Assembly (NCBI RefSeq): GCF_944387725.1
Contig: NZ_CALXGA010000019.1
Location: 1 to 33,236 of the forward strand
From: an uncultured Intestinimonas sp.
Lineage (GTDB): Bacteria; Bacillota; Clostridia; Oscillospirales; Oscillospiraceae
Length of the DNA: 33,236 nt
Reading direction: 5' to 3'
Position 1 is the first letter of the stretch. Every line of letters starts with the position of its first letter. The translations under genes and the position numbers were made by a program. The notes beneath the pieces were generated by a model. That model had not been told where the DNA came from and did not search any database. It worked only from the letters and a program-made list of their open reading frames with translations. Below are positions 24,153-33,146 of the stretch, in pieces.

Positions 24153-24161
24153 TGCCATAAT
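24153..24161 (+). promoter_or_regulatory. Extended -10 element for leuCDB
   Basis: TGCCATAAT at 24153-24161 fits an extended -10 (TGn then CATAAT). The best -35 candidate, TTTACA at 24129-24134, is 21 bases upstream, which is too far, so activation by a regulator or use of the extended -10 alone is possible. The leader to the leuC start would be about 27 bases. Confidence 0.45.
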
Positions 24162-24194
24162 AAATGCAATCAAACAAACAGGAGGGACCCAAAG

Positions 24195-25454
24195 ATGGGT
24201 ATGACCATGACCCAGAAGATCCTGGCCAAGCACGCGGGCGTGCCTTCCGTGGAGGCCGGGCAGCTCATTGAGGCCAAGCTGGACCTGGTGCTGGGCAACG
24301 ACATCACCGCTCCGGTGGCCATCACCGAGTTCGACAAGGCCGGACTGACTCAGGTATTCGACAAGGACAAGGTTGCCATTGTCCTGGACCACTCCACCCC
24401 CTGCAAGGACATAAAATCGGCCCAGCTGTGCGCCCAGGCCCGGGAATTTGCCAACCGTTTCTCCATCACCCACTTTTATGACGTGGGGCAGATGGGGGTA
24501 GAGCACGCCCTGATCCCGGAGAAGGGCCTGGCCGCCCCCGGTGAGGTCATCATCGGGGCCGACTCCCACACCTGTACCTACGGGGCCCTGGGGGCCTTTT
24601 CCACCGGCGTGGGCTCCACCGACATGGCCGCCGGCATGGCCACGGGCCTTGCCTGGTTCAAGGTGCCCTCCGCCATCAAAGTGACCCTCACCGGCAAGCT
24701 CTCCCCCTATGTCAGCGGCAAGGATGTGGTCCTCCACCTCATCGGGGAGATCGGAGTAGACGGCGCCCTTTATCAGTCCCTGGAGTTTGCCGGGGATGGC
24801 GTGGCTCAGCTCACGATGGATGACCGCTTCACCATCGCCAACATGGCCATCGAGGCCGGGGCCAAGAACGGCATCTTCCCGGTGGACGAGCAGACCCTCC
24901 GCTACCTGGAGGGCCGGGTGAACCGGCCCTATGACGCTGTGGAGGCCGACCCCGACGCGGTGTACAGCCGGGAGGTGGTTATCGACCTCTCCGCCCTCCG
25001 GCCCACCGTGGCCCTGCCCCACCTGCCCTCCAACACCCGGACGGTGGACGAGGTGGCGGGACTGCCCATTCAGCAGGTGGTCATCGGCTCCTGCACCAAC
25101 GGACGTCTGAAGGACCTCCAGGAGGCCGCCGCCATCCTCAAGGGCCGGAAGGTCCACCAGGGGGTGCGGTGCATCGTCCTGCCCGCTACCCAGCAGATCA
25201 TGATGGACGCCATGGCCCAGGGCCTTGTCCAGACCTTTATTGAGGCCGGCTGCGCCGTGTCCACCCCCACCTGCGGCCCCTGTCTGGGGGGGCACATGGG
25301 CGTCCTCGCCGACGGGGAGCGGGCGGTGTCCACCACCAACCGCAACTTTGTGGGCCGTATGGGCCCTGTCAGCTCTGAGATCATCCTGGCCAGCCCCGCT
25401 GTGGCGGCGGCCTCCGCCGTGGCCGGCTGTATCGCCAACCCGGCCAAGCTCTAA
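24195..25454 (+). CDS. leuC: 3-isopropylmalate dehydratase large subunit
   Basis: With LeuD it isomerises 2-isopropylmalate to 3-isopropylmalate through a 4Fe-4S cluster. The 419-residue protein belongs to the shorter two-subunit HacA/LeuC type. Motifs are [32 protein letters not shown] (the 20-residue core is strictly typical), and the cluster cysteines in GSCTNGR and CGPCLGG. ggaggg lies 8 bases before the ATG; longer in-frame readings are upstream of the promoter. Homoaconitase is a possible alternative in this subfamily, but leuD and leuB downstream argue for leucine synthesis. Confidence 0.94.
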   Translation: MGMTMTQKILAKHAGVPSVEAGQLIEAKLDLVLGNDITAPVAITEFDKAGLTQVFDKDKVAIVLDHSTPCKDIKSAQLCAQAREFANRFSITHFYDVGQMGVEHALIPEKGLAAPGEVIIGADSHTCTYGALGAFSTGVGSTDMAAGMATGLAWFKVPSAIKVTLTGKLSPYVSGKDVVLHLIGEIGVDGALYQSLEFAGDGVAQLTMDDRFTIANMAIEAGAKNGIFPVDEQTLRYLEGRVNRPYDAVEADPDAVYSREVVIDLSALRPTVALPHLPSNTRTVDEVAGLPIQQVVIGSCTNGRLKDLQEAAAILKGRKVHQGVRCIVLPATQQIMMDAMAQGLVQTFIEAGCAVSTPTCGPCLGGHMGVLADGERAVSTTNRNFVGRMGPVSSEIILASPAVAAASAVAGCIANPAKL

Positions 25455-25469
25455 GGGAGGTGCAAGGCA

Positions 25470-25955
25470 ATGAAAATTTATAAATACGGCGATAACGTGG
25501 ACACCGATGTCATCATCCCCGCCCGCCATCTCAACAACCCAGACCCCAAGGCCCTGGCCTCCCACTGCATGGAGGACATCGACGCCCGCTTCTCCTCCAC
25601 GGTGGAGCCTGGCGACATTGTGGTGGCGGGGGCCAACTTCGGCTGCGGATCCTCCCGGGAGCACGCCCCTCTGGCCCTGAAGGCCTGCGGCGTCAAGTGC
25701 GTCATCGCCGCCTCCTTTGCCCGCATCTTCTACCGCAACGCCATCAATATCGGCTTCCCCATCCTGGAGTGCCCCAAGGCCGCCCAGGCCATCCAGCCCG
25801 GCGACCGCGTTTCGGTGGACTTCAAGACTGGTGTCATCACCGACGAGACCCAGGGGAAGACCTTCCAGGCCGCGCCTTTCCCGGCCTTTATTGAGGGCAT
25901 CATTGAAAGCGGCGGCCTGCTCAACTCCCTGAAGGCCAGGGGGGTGGCGAAATGA
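25470..25955 (+). CDS. leuD: 3-isopropylmalate dehydratase small subunit
   Basis: The swivel-domain partner of LeuC. The 161-residue protein starts with [16 protein letters not shown] and contains the loop [15 protein letters not shown], which closes over the active site, then [16 protein letters not shown]. This is the small-form LeuD that pairs with the short LeuC. gggaggtgcaagg precedes the ATG. The stop overlaps the leuB start (ATGA). Confidence 0.96.
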   Translation: MKIYKYGDNVDTDVIIPARHLNNPDPKALASHCMEDIDARFSSTVEPGDIVVAGANFGCGSSREHAPLALKACGVKCVIAASFARIFYRNAINIGFPILECPKAAQAIQPGDRVSVDFKTGVITDETQGKTFQAAPFPAFIEGIIESGGLLNSLKARGVAK

Positions 25956-27028
25956 ACTTCAAGATTGCGCTCATCAAAGGAGACGGTATCGGCCCTGAGG
26001 TGGTGGGGGAGGCCGTGAAGGTCCTGGAGGCCGTGGGGAAGAAGTTCGGTCACAGGTTCACATTTGTGGACGTGCTCCTGGGGGGGTGCGCCACCGACGC
26101 GGTGGGGAAGAGCTACCCCGACGGCACCGCTGAGAAGTGCAATGCCTGCGACGCCGTCCTTCTGGGGGCGGTGGGAGGCCCCAAGTGGGGCTCCGACAAG
26201 CCTGCCGAGCAGCGGCCCGAGACCGCCCTGCTGGCCATTCGGAAGGACCTGGGCCTCTACGCCAACCTGCGCCCCGCCTTCCTGCGCCCTGCCTTGGCCG
26301 GCGCCTGTCCTCTGAAACAGGAGACAGCGGAGAAGGGCATTGACCTGATGATGGTCCGGGAGCTCACCGGCGGCATCTACTTCGGTAAGCGGGACCGCTA
26401 CCAGACCGAAGACCGGGGGGTGGAGTGCACCGACCTTATGGCTTACTCCGAGCGGGAGATCGAGCGCATTGGCCGCCGGGCCTTTGAGCTGGCCCGGCTG
26501 CGCCGGAAAAAGGTCTCCAGTGTGGACAAGGCCAACGTCCTGGAGACCAGCCGCCTGTGGCGATCGGTCATGCGCCGCCTCTCCGAGGAGTACCCCGATG
26601 TGCAGTATGAGGACATTCTGGTGGACAACTGCGCCATGCAGCTTGTCAGGGACCCGGGACAGTTCGACGTGGTGGTCACCGAGAACATGTTCGGGGATAT
26701 CCTTTCTGACGAGGCCAGCATGGTCACAGGCTCCATCGGCCTGCTGCCCTCGGCCTCCGTCGGAGACAGCGCCCCCGGCCTCTATGAGCCCATCCACGGC
26801 TCCGCCCCGGACATTGCCGGCCAGGATAAGGCAAATCCCATTGCCACCATCCTGTCCGTAGCCATGATGTTCCGCTACTCCTTCCACCTCTCCGACGAGG
26901 CCGACGCCATCGAGGCGGCGGTGGACCGCGTGCTGGGGGAGGGCTGGCGCACGCCCGACATCGCCGGGCCGGGCGTCGCCCCCATCGGCACCCGGCAGAT
27001 GGGCGACCTCATCTGTCAGGCGATCTGA
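25952..27028 (+). CDS. leuB: 3-isopropylmalate dehydrogenase
   Basis: Oxidises and decarboxylates 3-isopropylmalate with NAD+. The 358-residue protein has GDGIGPEVV near the start, GAVGGPKW, the substrate loop [24 protein letters not shown], and the metal/NAD region [26 protein letters not shown] followed by [12 protein letters not shown]. No leuA or ilv gene lies downstream in the window. No clear terminator follows before coaX. Confidence 0.96.
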   Translation: MNFKIALIKGDGIGPEVVGEAVKVLEAVGKKFGHRFTFVDVLLGGCATDAVGKSYPDGTAEKCNACDAVLLGAVGGPKWGSDKPAEQRPETALLAIRKDLGLYANLRPAFLRPALAGACPLKQETAEKGIDLMMVRELTGGIYFGKRDRYQTEDRGVECTDLMAYSEREIERIGRRAFELARLRRKKVSSVDKANVLETSRLWRSVMRRLSEEYPDVQYEDILVDNCAMQLVRDPGQFDVVVTENMFGDILSDEASMVTGSIGLLPSASVGDSAPGLYEPIHGSAPDIAGQDKANPIATILSVAMMFRYSFHLSDEADAIEAAVDRVLGEGWRTPDIAGPGVAPIGTRQMGDLICQAI

Positions 27029-27073
27029 CCTACTTCTCCCAGAGGCCCTTGCATTTCAAACAGAGGACCACCC

Positions 27074-27109
27074 TTGCATCTCCGGCGCTTTTCTGTTACA
27101 ATCGTAACA
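27074..27109 (+). promoter_or_regulatory. coaX promoter with palindromic operator candidate
   Basis: TTGCAT (27074-27079) and TACAAT (27097-27102) are 17 bases apart. The -10 is extended (TGtTACAAT). The -10 sits inside a perfect inverted repeat, TGTTACAATCGTAACA (27094-27109), two 6-base arms 4 bases apart. A repressor bound there would block the promoter. The start point would be at about 27109. The promoter is well supported; the operator role is inferred. Confidence 0.7.
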
Positions 27110-27136
27110 AAAGCACCAGAAGGGGGCGTGGAGGAC

Positions 27137-27922
27137 TTGGTCCTGGCCATCGACATCGGAAATTCCACCACGGACATTGGGCTCTTCGACCGGGGTGGGA
27201 CATTGCGCTTTCGCTCCGCCCTGGCCACCAGCCGGAACGCCTCCGGAGACCAGTGCGCCATGAGCCTGATGGGGGTTTTCTCCCTCTATCAGGCAGACCT
27301 CCACGCCGTGTCCGGCGCCATTCTCTCCAGCGTGGTTCCCTCGGTTACCGCCAATATGTGCGCGGCGGTTGAGCGCCTCACCGGAAAATCTCCCATGTTC
27401 ATCGGGCCGGGGATCAAAACCGGACTCAACATCAAGGCCGACTTCCACAACCAGCTGGGCTCGGACATCGTAGCCTGCTGCGTGGCGGCGGTGGCCGCTT
27501 ACCCGTCCCCGCTGATCGTCATTGATATGGGGACGGCGGTGACCATGTCCTACCTCCGGGACAACAGCTACGAGGGCTGCGTCATCATGCCTGGGGTCCG
27601 GGTGGCCCTGGAGGCATTGTCGGAGCGGGCGGCCGCTTTGCCCCACATCTCCATCGAGCCCCCCGCCCACATCTTCGGCCACAATACAGTAGACGCCATG
27701 CGCTCCGGCGTGGTGCACGGGAACGCCAGCATGGTGGACGGCATGATCCAGCGTCTGGAGGAGCAGAGCGCCCCGGTTTCCGCTGTGGTGGCCACGGGCC
27801 GCAGCGCCCCAGAGGTCCTGAGGTTCTGTAAAAGAAAAATCCTTTACGATACAGATCTCCTGCTGAGGGGGCTCCATCTCATCTATCGAAAAAACACCGA
27901 GGGCAGGAGCAGACGGGCCTGA
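27137..27922 (+). CDS. coaX: Type III pantothenate kinase
   Basis: Phosphorylates pantothenate, the first step of coenzyme A synthesis. With a TTG start at 27137 the 261-residue protein begins MVLAIDIGNSTTDIGLF, which lines up with known CoaX N-termini. Other motifs are SSVVPSVT, GPGIKTGLNIK, GSDIVACCVAAV, IDMGTAVTMSYL and IMPGVRVALEAL, all of the ASKHA-fold type III family. AGGGGG at 27121-27126 fits the TTG; a GTG at 27128 is too close to it. CoaBC, expected earlier in the window from synteny, is absent. Confidence 0.92.
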   Translation: MVLAIDIGNSTTDIGLFDRGGTLRFRSALATSRNASGDQCAMSLMGVFSLYQADLHAVSGAILSSVVPSVTANMCAAVERLTGKSPMFIGPGIKTGLNIKADFHNQLGSDIVACCVAAVAAYPSPLIVIDMGTAVTMSYLRDNSYEGCVIMPGVRVALEALSERAAALPHISIEPPAHIFGHNTVDAMRSGVVHGNASMVDGMIQRLEEQSAPVSAVVATGRSAPEVLRFCKRKILYDTDLLLRGLHLIYRKNTEGRSRRA

Positions 27923-27933
27923 CCAAACGGTAC

Positions 27934-27977
27934 CGGCGGCGCTGGGGATTTCTCCCGGCGCCGCCGTTCTCTTTTTC
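27934..27977 (+). terminator. Terminator after coaX
   Basis: cggcggcgc (27934-27942) pairs with gcgccgccg (27958-27966), with an inner ggg/ccc. ttctcttttt follows. It separates coaX from the symporter gene. Confidence 0.8.
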
Positions 27978-28016
27978 TCCTCCGGCGCATATCTCTTTGG
28001 GGAGGGAGGGGTGGAC

Positions 28017-29405
28017 ATGACGCTTTTGGAGCGGCTGGGAGACGGGCTTTGGGATCCATGGCTGCTGGGGGCCTTTTTGCTGCTGGGGCTCTACTACTCC
28101 GTTCGGGGCGGATGGTTTCCGCTCTTCGGGCTCCGGCTGTGGCTGCGGACCACCCTGGGCTCCCTGCTCCGGCCCAGGAGGCGGGGGAAGGGGAGGGGTC
28201 TTACCCAACTCCAGGCCCTCTCCACCGCCCTGGCCTCCACCATCGGCACCGGAAGCATCGCCGGGGTGGCCACCGCCATCTTCTATGGCGGCCCAGGGGC
28301 AGTGTTCTGGATGTGGGTCTCCGCCCTTCTGGGTATGATGACCGGGTGTGCCGAGAAGACGCTGGCGGTCCGATACCGCCGCCGTGCAGCGGACGGCTCC
28401 TGGCAGGGGGGGCCCATGGAGTACATGGAGCGGGGACTGGGGCTCCGGCCCCTGGCGGTGTGGTTCTCCCTCTTCTGTGTGTCGGCCTCCATCGGCGGTG
28501 GGGATATGGTCCAGGCCAACTCCATCGCCACTGCCCTGGAACACGCCTTCGGATGGAACCGGCTGGTGGTGGGCGTGGTCACCGCTCTGCTCACCGGCGT
28601 GGTCATCCTGGGGGGCATCGGGCGCATCGGTCGGGTCAGCGAACGGCTGGTGCCGGTGATGGCCCTGCTCTTTCTGGCAGGGGGCGGGGTGGTGCTGGCC
28701 TGTCACGCCGCCGCTATCCCCGGAGCCCTCTCCCGGATCGTCTCAGAGGCCCTCACTCCAAAAGCGGCTCTGGGGGGCGGTATGGGCTACGGTATGGCCG
28801 CCGCCATGCGCTACGGGGTGGCTCGGGGCGTCTTCACCAACGAGGCGGGGCTGGGCTCCTCCGCCATGGCCCACGCCGCTGCGGAGGTCAGCGAACCGGC
28901 GGAGGAGGGGATGTGGGGCATCTTCGAGGTCTTTGTGGCCACCCTGGTCATCTGCACGGTCACCGCCCTGGTGATCCTCACCTCCGGCGTCTATCAGGAG
29001 AGCGCCGCCCTGTCCGCCATTCAGAGGGGCGCTGTGGACAGCTCCATGGTGGGCTCAGCCCTCTCAGCGGCCGCCTTCTCCACAGTGCTGGGGCGGTGGG
29101 GGGGGCCCTTTGTGGCCCTCTGCCTGCTGCTCTTCGCCTTTTCCTCCCTCCTGGGCTGGAGCTACTACGGGGAACAGGGTCTGCGCTACCTCACCGGGAC
29201 GGACCGCTGGACCGGTCTCTACCGGCTGGCCTTTCTGGGCTTTCTGGTCCTGGGCAGCGTGGGGGAGGTGGGGGCCGTCTGGCAGGTGGCCGATATCTGC
29301 AATGGGATGATGGCTCTGCCCAATCTCATCGCCCTCTTCCTCCTGGCCCCGGAGGCTCTGGATCTGATCCGCCGCTGGGCGGAAGGACTGCGAAACAAGC
29401 TGTAA
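28017..29405 (+). CDS. AGCS family sodium/amino-acid (alanine or glycine) symporter
   Basis: A 462-residue membrane protein with about ten helices. Family signatures are clear: ALASTIGTGSIAGVATAIFYGGPGAVFW near residue 65, AEKTLAVRYR, and the signature GVFTNEAGLGSSAMAHAAA near 275. These carriers take up alanine, glycine or related amino acids with Na+. The ATG at 28017 follows ggagggagggg; a GTG at 28011 lies within the ribosome-binding stretch. The gene stands alone between two terminators. Substrate cannot be read from sequence. Confidence 0.94.
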   Translation: MTLLERLGDGLWDPWLLGAFLLLGLYYSVRGGWFPLFGLRLWLRTTLGSLLRPRRRGKGRGLTQLQALSTALASTIGTGSIAGVATAIFYGGPGAVFWMWVSALLGMMTGCAEKTLAVRYRRRAADGSWQGGPMEYMERGLGLRPLAVWFSLFCVSASIGGGDMVQANSIATALEHAFGWNRLVVGVVTALLTGVVILGGIGRIGRVSERLVPVMALLFLAGGGVVLACHAAAIPGALSRIVSEALTPKAALGGGMGYGMAAAMRYGVARGVFTNEAGLGSSAMAHAAAEVSEPAEEGMWGIFEVFVATLVICTVTALVILTSGVYQESAALSAIQRGAVDSSMVGSALSAAAFSTVLGRWGGPFVALCLLLFAFSSLLGWSYYGEQGLRYLTGTDRWTGLYRLAFLGFLVLGSVGEVGAVWQVADICNGMMALPNLIALFLLAPEALDLIRRWAEGLRNKL

Positions 29406-29408
29406 AGG

Positions 29409-29453
29409 GAAACCCCCGCTGTCCGGCAAGCGCCGGCGGCGGGGGTTTCTTTG
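29409..29453. terminator. Bidirectional terminator between convergent genes
   Basis: gaaacccccgc (29409-29419) and gcgggggtttc (29439-29449) form a perfect 11-bp stem with an inner ccggc/gccgg. ttt follows on the plus strand and a T-rich stretch on the minus strand. It sits between the symporter gene and the convergent membrane-protein gene. Confidence 0.85.
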
Positions 29454-29482
29454 GGTAAATCACGAAAAGGAAGGCGCCGGCC

Positions 29483-31270
29483 TCATCCAGCGGCCCCCGG
29501 AACGGGGACTGTGGCAGCGCCGGACAGGACTTCTGTGGTTCCGTCCTCCACCCCAGTGTCCGGATCCTGGGGCACAATGGGCTCCTCCGGCGCGGCCTTG
29601 CCGTCGATGGTCAGGGAGTAGGCGGTGAGCATGGAGGACGCCTCTCCCTCGGCCTGGGGCGCGTGGTCAATAGTGACCTGATCTCCCACGTTCAGAAGGA
29701 CGGCTACAGGGTTCTGGACGGCGGAGATGGTGTAGTACACCTGACCGCCCTCCAGGCGGATGAAGTAGTAGGTGCTGCCCTCCAGAACGGCGGAGCGGAG
29801 GTCATCCACCACCCCGGAGACCTGGGTTTCTGGCCGATCCTCCGGCTCCGCGATGCCCCGCTCGGCCAGGAGCTGGGTGTAGGCCTGCTCGCAGGCGGAG
29901 ACGCTGGAGGCTACGGTGACCAGCTGATACTGGGCCACGTTGACCATAGCATAGCTCTTCACCAGGTTGGTGTCATCCTTCAAGGGGATAAAGTAGGTAG
30001 GCTCCCCGGCGATATTCAACAGCAGGGGGAAGGTGGCAATATAGCCCAGGTCCTGCACCTCGCCCTCGGCGGAGGCCATGGCGGCGTACTCGGTTGCGCC
30101 TGGGGCGTCGTAGAACCGGGTCTCTTTGGTGCGCTGGTTGGAGAGGAGAAAGCCCAGGTTGGACTGGTCGGCGTTGGCGGAGGTGATGCCAGTGTAGACA
30201 TACACATCGTCATTGAGTGCGATATAGTTGTAGCCCTCGGTGGTGAGGGTGACATCCCGCTGTCCCAGAATGGAGTTGAAGAATCCATGGACAAAGGTGC
30301 CGTGGTAGTCGTACTGCTCCATAATGAGGGTGGGGGTGTAGACGTTGTCCACCCAGGTGGGCACCATATTTTCTACATCGTCATAATAGGTACACTCGCC
30401 GGTGACAGCGTTCACCAGCACAGCCCCCTGGATATCCGTGCCGCCGAAGAGCCCAATGCGCTTGACCACCCGGGGGGCAATCCACCAGGGCTGTCCAGAC
30501 TCGTCGATCTCAAACTGCGGCGTGTCGAACATAAAGGTGGGATACTGAAAGCGCAGATGGCGCATGATGTTGCGGTTCAGGGGCTCGGAAAAGGAGTACT
30601 TCATGCCCTCCTGGAGCCGGACCACCGTTGCTTCCTGGGTTACCATATCCACCAGCACATAGGCGGGGAGTCCCTGGGCGCGGTTGGTAAACCACTTGAT
30701 GAGATCGGCGTAGGCAATGGGGGCCACCCGGACGGGCCGGCCCTGGTAGTTGATCTGTGTGGAGTCATTGGAGTACTCAAACTGGCTGACCATGTCGCTG
30801 AGGGTGCCCATCTGCCGGTCCCCCAGATACTCGGCGGAGGCCCGGTCCAGGGTGGGTATCTTGTCAAAGGAGATTTGGGTGATATCCTGGGCAAAATTTC
30901 CATCCTGCACGGTCAGAAGGTCCCTGTAGTCCGCAGCCCGGAAGATGGGCAGGGAGATGATAGCCCCCACCAGCCCCACCGCCAGCACCAGAGCCAGGAG
31001 GATCCCCGCAGGAAAGCACTGAGATTTGACGAAGCGGAAATACTCTTTGACCCCGCCGTTGGGGTCAACCTGGAACCCGGAGTTGAAGAGGGTGGACGCC
31101 ATGAACATCAGGCACAGCAGACCAAGGAAGAAATAGAAGCTGCTGTCCTGGAAGTTCAGAGAGGGGAGGGCAAAATAAAAGTAGATCAGCCCGAACACCA
31201 GAGTTACCAGCAGACTGGTGAGGACGCAGGCGGGCTTGCTCTTGGGTTTGCGCGGTTTTTTTGCTTTCAT
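29483..31270 (-). CDS. Large membrane-anchored protein, unrecognised
   Basis: A 595-residue protein with a basic N-terminus (MKAKKPRKPKSK) and three membrane helices (about 15-36, 45-65 and 88-113). A long extracytoplasmic part of about 480 residues follows. It holds two loosely similar beta-rich modules, one with QPWWIAPRVVKR, GAVLVNAVTGECTYYDDVE and PTWVDNVY, and another with AGEPTYFIPLKDD and SYAMVNVAQYQLV. The VNAVTGECTYY segment recalls PepSY-type strands, but I cannot name the family. The C-terminus is Pro/Gly/Thr rich and low in complexity. gaggag precedes the ATG. It follows the HD-domain gene by 33 bases and is probably co-transcribed. A 600-codon open frame on the opposite strand is a shadow. 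Confidence 0.8.
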   Translation of the reverse strand: MKAKKPRKPKSKPACVLTSLLVTLVFGLIYFYFALPSLNFQDSSFYFFLGLLCLMFMASTLFNSGFQVDPNGGVKEYFRFVKSQCFPAGILLALVLAVGLVGAIISLPIFRAADYRDLLTVQDGNFAQDITQISFDKIPTLDRASAEYLGDRQMGTLSDMVSQFEYSNDSTQINYQGRPVRVAPIAYADLIKWFTNRAQGLPAYVLVDMVTQEATVVRLQEGMKYSFSEPLNRNIMRHLRFQYPTFMFDTPQFEIDESGQPWWIAPRVVKRIGLFGGTDIQGAVLVNAVTGECTYYDDVENMVPTWVDNVYTPTLIMEQYDYHGTFVHGFFNSILGQRDVTLTTEGYNYIALNDDVYVYTGITSANADQSNLGFLLSNQRTKETRFYDAPGATEYAAMASAEGEVQDLGYIATFPLLLNIAGEPTYFIPLKDDTNLVKSYAMVNVAQYQLVTVASSVSACEQAYTQLLAERGIAEPEDRPETQVSGVVDDLRSAVLEGSTYYFIRLEGGQVYYTISAVQNPVAVLLNVGDQVTIDHAPQAEGEASSMLTAYSLTIDGKAAPEEPIVPQDPDTGVEDGTTEVLSGAATVPVPGAAG

Positions 31271-31303
31271 ACTTGGCTCCTCATCTTCAAAATAGGGTTG
31301 GGG

Positions 31304-31876
31304 TCAGGCGATTTGGGCCTCCACACCGGCCTCGGTGGCTTGCATGGCCCGCAGGGTCAGGTCCAGCAGCTTGTCCAGGTCCCAGCCCAGCAGCTCGGCC
31401 CCCTGCTGAATGACCTCACGGGAGCAGCCGGCGGCAAACTTTTTGTCCTTGAATTTCTTTTTTAGGGACTTGATCTCCATATCCGAACAGCTCTTGGAGG
31501 GGCGCATGAGGGCGGCGGCGCCGATGAGGCCGGTGAGCTCATCGCAGGCGAAAAGGACCTTTTCCATCTCATGTTCCGGCTTGATGTCGCAGGCCAGGCC
31601 CCAGCCGTGGCTGGCGGTGGCATGGATGACGGCCTCGTCTACTCCGGCCTCCCGCATCAGGGCCTGGGACTTGACGCAGTGCTCCTCCGGCCACAGCTCA
31701 AAGTCCAGGTCGTGGAGGAGGCCTACAATGGACCAGAACTCCGCCTCATCCCCGTACCCAAGTTCCCGGGCGAACCAGCCCATGACGGCCTCCACCGTCA
31801 GGGCATGGCGGATGTGGAAGGGCTCCTTATTATACTGCTTCAGCAGGGCCAGGGCCTGCTCTCTGGTAGGCTGCAT
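31304..31876 (-). CDS. HD-domain protein, putative phosphohydrolase
   Basis: A 190-residue protein with HD-type metal ligands: His24 (FHIRHALTVEAVM), the His55-Asp56 pair (GLLHDLDFE), a further His in ATASHGWG, and Asp in FACDELTG near 112. Proteins of this type are often listed as HDIG or HD hydrolases of unknown substrate, acting on nucleotides or other phosphates. The C-terminal part is helical and Lys-rich (KSLKKKFKDKKF). taaggag lies upstream of the ATG, and a good promoter is present. The substrate is unknown. Confidence 0.85.
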   Translation of the reverse strand: MQPTREQALALLKQYNKEPFHIRHALTVEAVMGWFARELGYGDEAEFWSIVGLLHDLDFELWPEEHCVKSQALMREAGVDEAVIHATASHGWGLACDIKPEHEMEKVLFACDELTGLIGAAALMRPSKSCSDMEIKSLKKKFKDKKFAAGCSREVIQQGAELLGWDLDKLLDLTLRAMQATEAGVEAQIA

Positions 31877-31909
31877 GTGCGATACACTCCTTATGTTTGA
31901 CTTGGTACA

Positions 31910-31938
31910 GTTATAACATACTCAGGCCGGGATTGCAA
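31910..31938 (-). promoter_or_regulatory. Sigma-A promoter for the HD-domain operon
   Basis: On the minus strand, TTGCAA (31938-31933) and TATAAC (31915-31910) are 17 bases apart, with an extended -10 (TGtTATAAC). Initiation is near 31903, leaving a leader of about 27 bases. Both motifs and spacing are close to consensus. Confidence 0.8.
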
Positions 31939-32209
31939 TGGCGCCCTTGCGTTTCTTTTTATGGTATACCTTTATATATGGCGGATCCTATATCCCGCCG
32001 ATGACGGACATTTTTCCGCCAGACTCCTTAAAGATGGAGATGCTGTCCTTCTGTAAAGGCAATCGTCTCCCTGTGCCGGCAGACCTCTCCAAAAAGCCAA
32101 ACTCCTGCGGCTTTCCCACTCAATCTCAATCTCCCTTTTTAAGGAAAGTAGTGATTTCAAGGGAAATTGAAAATTTCCGTCAAATTGATGGAAATCGAAC
32201 TGCATGGAA
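31939..32209. other. AT-richer stretch without a credible gene
   Basis: This stretch between the HD operon promoter and the lipoprotein gene is richer in A and T than the rest. Open frames on both strands (111 and 82 codons) lack ribosome-binding sites and recognisable protein character. It holds nested inverted repeats near 32157-32195, such as ggaaatt-gaa-aatttcc (32162-32178) and tttcc/ggaaa flanking tcaa/ttga. It may be a decayed gene or mobile-element remnant; no transposase is visible. Confidence 0.4.
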
Positions 32210-32239
32210 AGAGGCTCCACCCGATGGGGCGAAGCCTCT
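32210..32239 (-). terminator. Terminator of the lipoprotein gene
   Basis: AGAGGCT and AGCCTCT (ends at 32239 and 32210) form a 7-bp stem with an inner cgccc/gggtg pairing. On the minus strand it lies 16 bases after the stop codon and is followed by a short T-run (tttcc). Confidence 0.65.
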
Positions 32240-32254
32240 AAAATGTAGTTGGCT

Positions 32255-33070
32255 TTACTTTGCCGTTACATAGAAAGAATAATGGGCTGTTCCTCCATAT
32301 CCGCTGTCAGTGTCCCACTGCGCGACGACCTCGTAGATATACCCGCCGGACTTCAGTTCGATCGTGTTCCCATTGCGGATCACCTCCTCGCCGCCTGCCG
32401 AGGGGGTGGACCAATGGGAATCACTCCAACATTGAACGCTTACAATTCTATCAGGATTTTCCGTGAATCTCAGCGCAGCGGTTTCCTCCGGCGTCTCCAA
32501 CGGCGGGGACAGCAGCTCTCTGCAATCCAATGGGTGCGGGCTGTCGGCCTCTATATCCGTAAAGGTTCCATCTGCATGTTTTCGCTGCCAGGAATAGGTA
32601 CCCAGCAGAGCGGTCATGGCAGTCTCATCACTGACTACGCGCAATGCTGGCGGCTGTTCCAAAACGACCACAGCATCCCCGGAATCCAGCAGCTCGTTGG
32701 CATAACGGTTCAGCGCCTCACAGGGCTCGTATTCTGTCCGGTATCCGATCCCGTCGATGATCAGAAAAGGGTTGTATGCCGTGATGCTTGTCTGTGTTCC
32801 ATCGGACATGGTTAATTGAATGGTGACGGCCTGCCCCGCATATTCCGTATATGAGTCATCTTCCTCATAGATGACCACATCCTGCAAAAGCGTAGCGAGA
32901 CGGTCAAGCTCCTCCACTTGGAGCGTCTTATCCGGCGGCTGTAAAAGCACTGTTGCGGATGAAATATCTGTCGCCGTCAAATTCTGATATGGTTTTGTGC
33001 CTGCACTGGAGCAACCAACCAGTCCCAAGATGCATGCCAGAATAAACACCCATGCTGTCAGTTTTTTCAT
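32255..33070 (-). CDS. Lipoprotein of unknown function
   Basis: A 271-residue protein with a lipoprotein signal peptide: Lys2-Lys3, a hydrophobic core, and the lipobox LVGC with the lipidated Cys at residue 20. The mature part is soluble. About 30-140 looks like a strand/helix domain (TVLLQPPDKTLQVEELDRLATLL, VTIQLTMSDGTQTSITAYNPFLIIDGIGY), and about 190-271 is a beta-rich domain ending AHYSFYVTAK. I do not recognise the family. aaaggggg precedes the ATG. Its base composition is clearly less GC-rich than the core genes, which suggests later acquisition. It should sit on the outer face of the membrane. Confidence 0.8.
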   Translation of the reverse strand: MKKLTAWVFILACILGLVGCSSAGTKPYQNLTATDISSATVLLQPPDKTLQVEELDRLATLLQDVVIYEEDDSYTEYAGQAVTIQLTMSDGTQTSITAYNPFLIIDGIGYRTEYEPCEALNRYANELLDSGDAVVVLEQPPALRVVSDETAMTALLGTYSWQRKHADGTFTDIEADSPHPLDCRELLSPPLETPEETAALRFTENPDRIVSVQCWSDSHWSTPSAGGEEVIRNGNTIELKSGGYIYEVVAQWDTDSGYGGTAHYSFYVTAK

Positions 33071-33146
33071 GCAGTGGTCCCCCTTTTCTCGATGTATTCC
33101 TGTTGATATAGACGCAAAATTTTCTCTTATGTTCCATTTTTATCAT

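Noticed and set aside
24129-24161. TTTACA/CATAAT as a standard sigma-A promoter for leuC
   Set aside because: The spacing is 21 bases, well outside the usual 16-18. Only the extended -10 is reported.
29663-31465. A 600-codon open frame on the plus strand
   Set aside because: It lies antisense to the 595-residue membrane protein and part of the HD gene. Its product is Gly/His/Val rich without domains, a normal shadow in GC-rich DNA, and it has no ribosome-binding site.
31938-32273. Two open frames (plus 111 codons, minus 82 codons) in the gap before the lipoprotein gene
   Set aside because: No ribosome-binding site, no recognisable domain, and the plus frame runs into the 3' end of the lipoprotein gene. 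Reported only as unassigned sequence.
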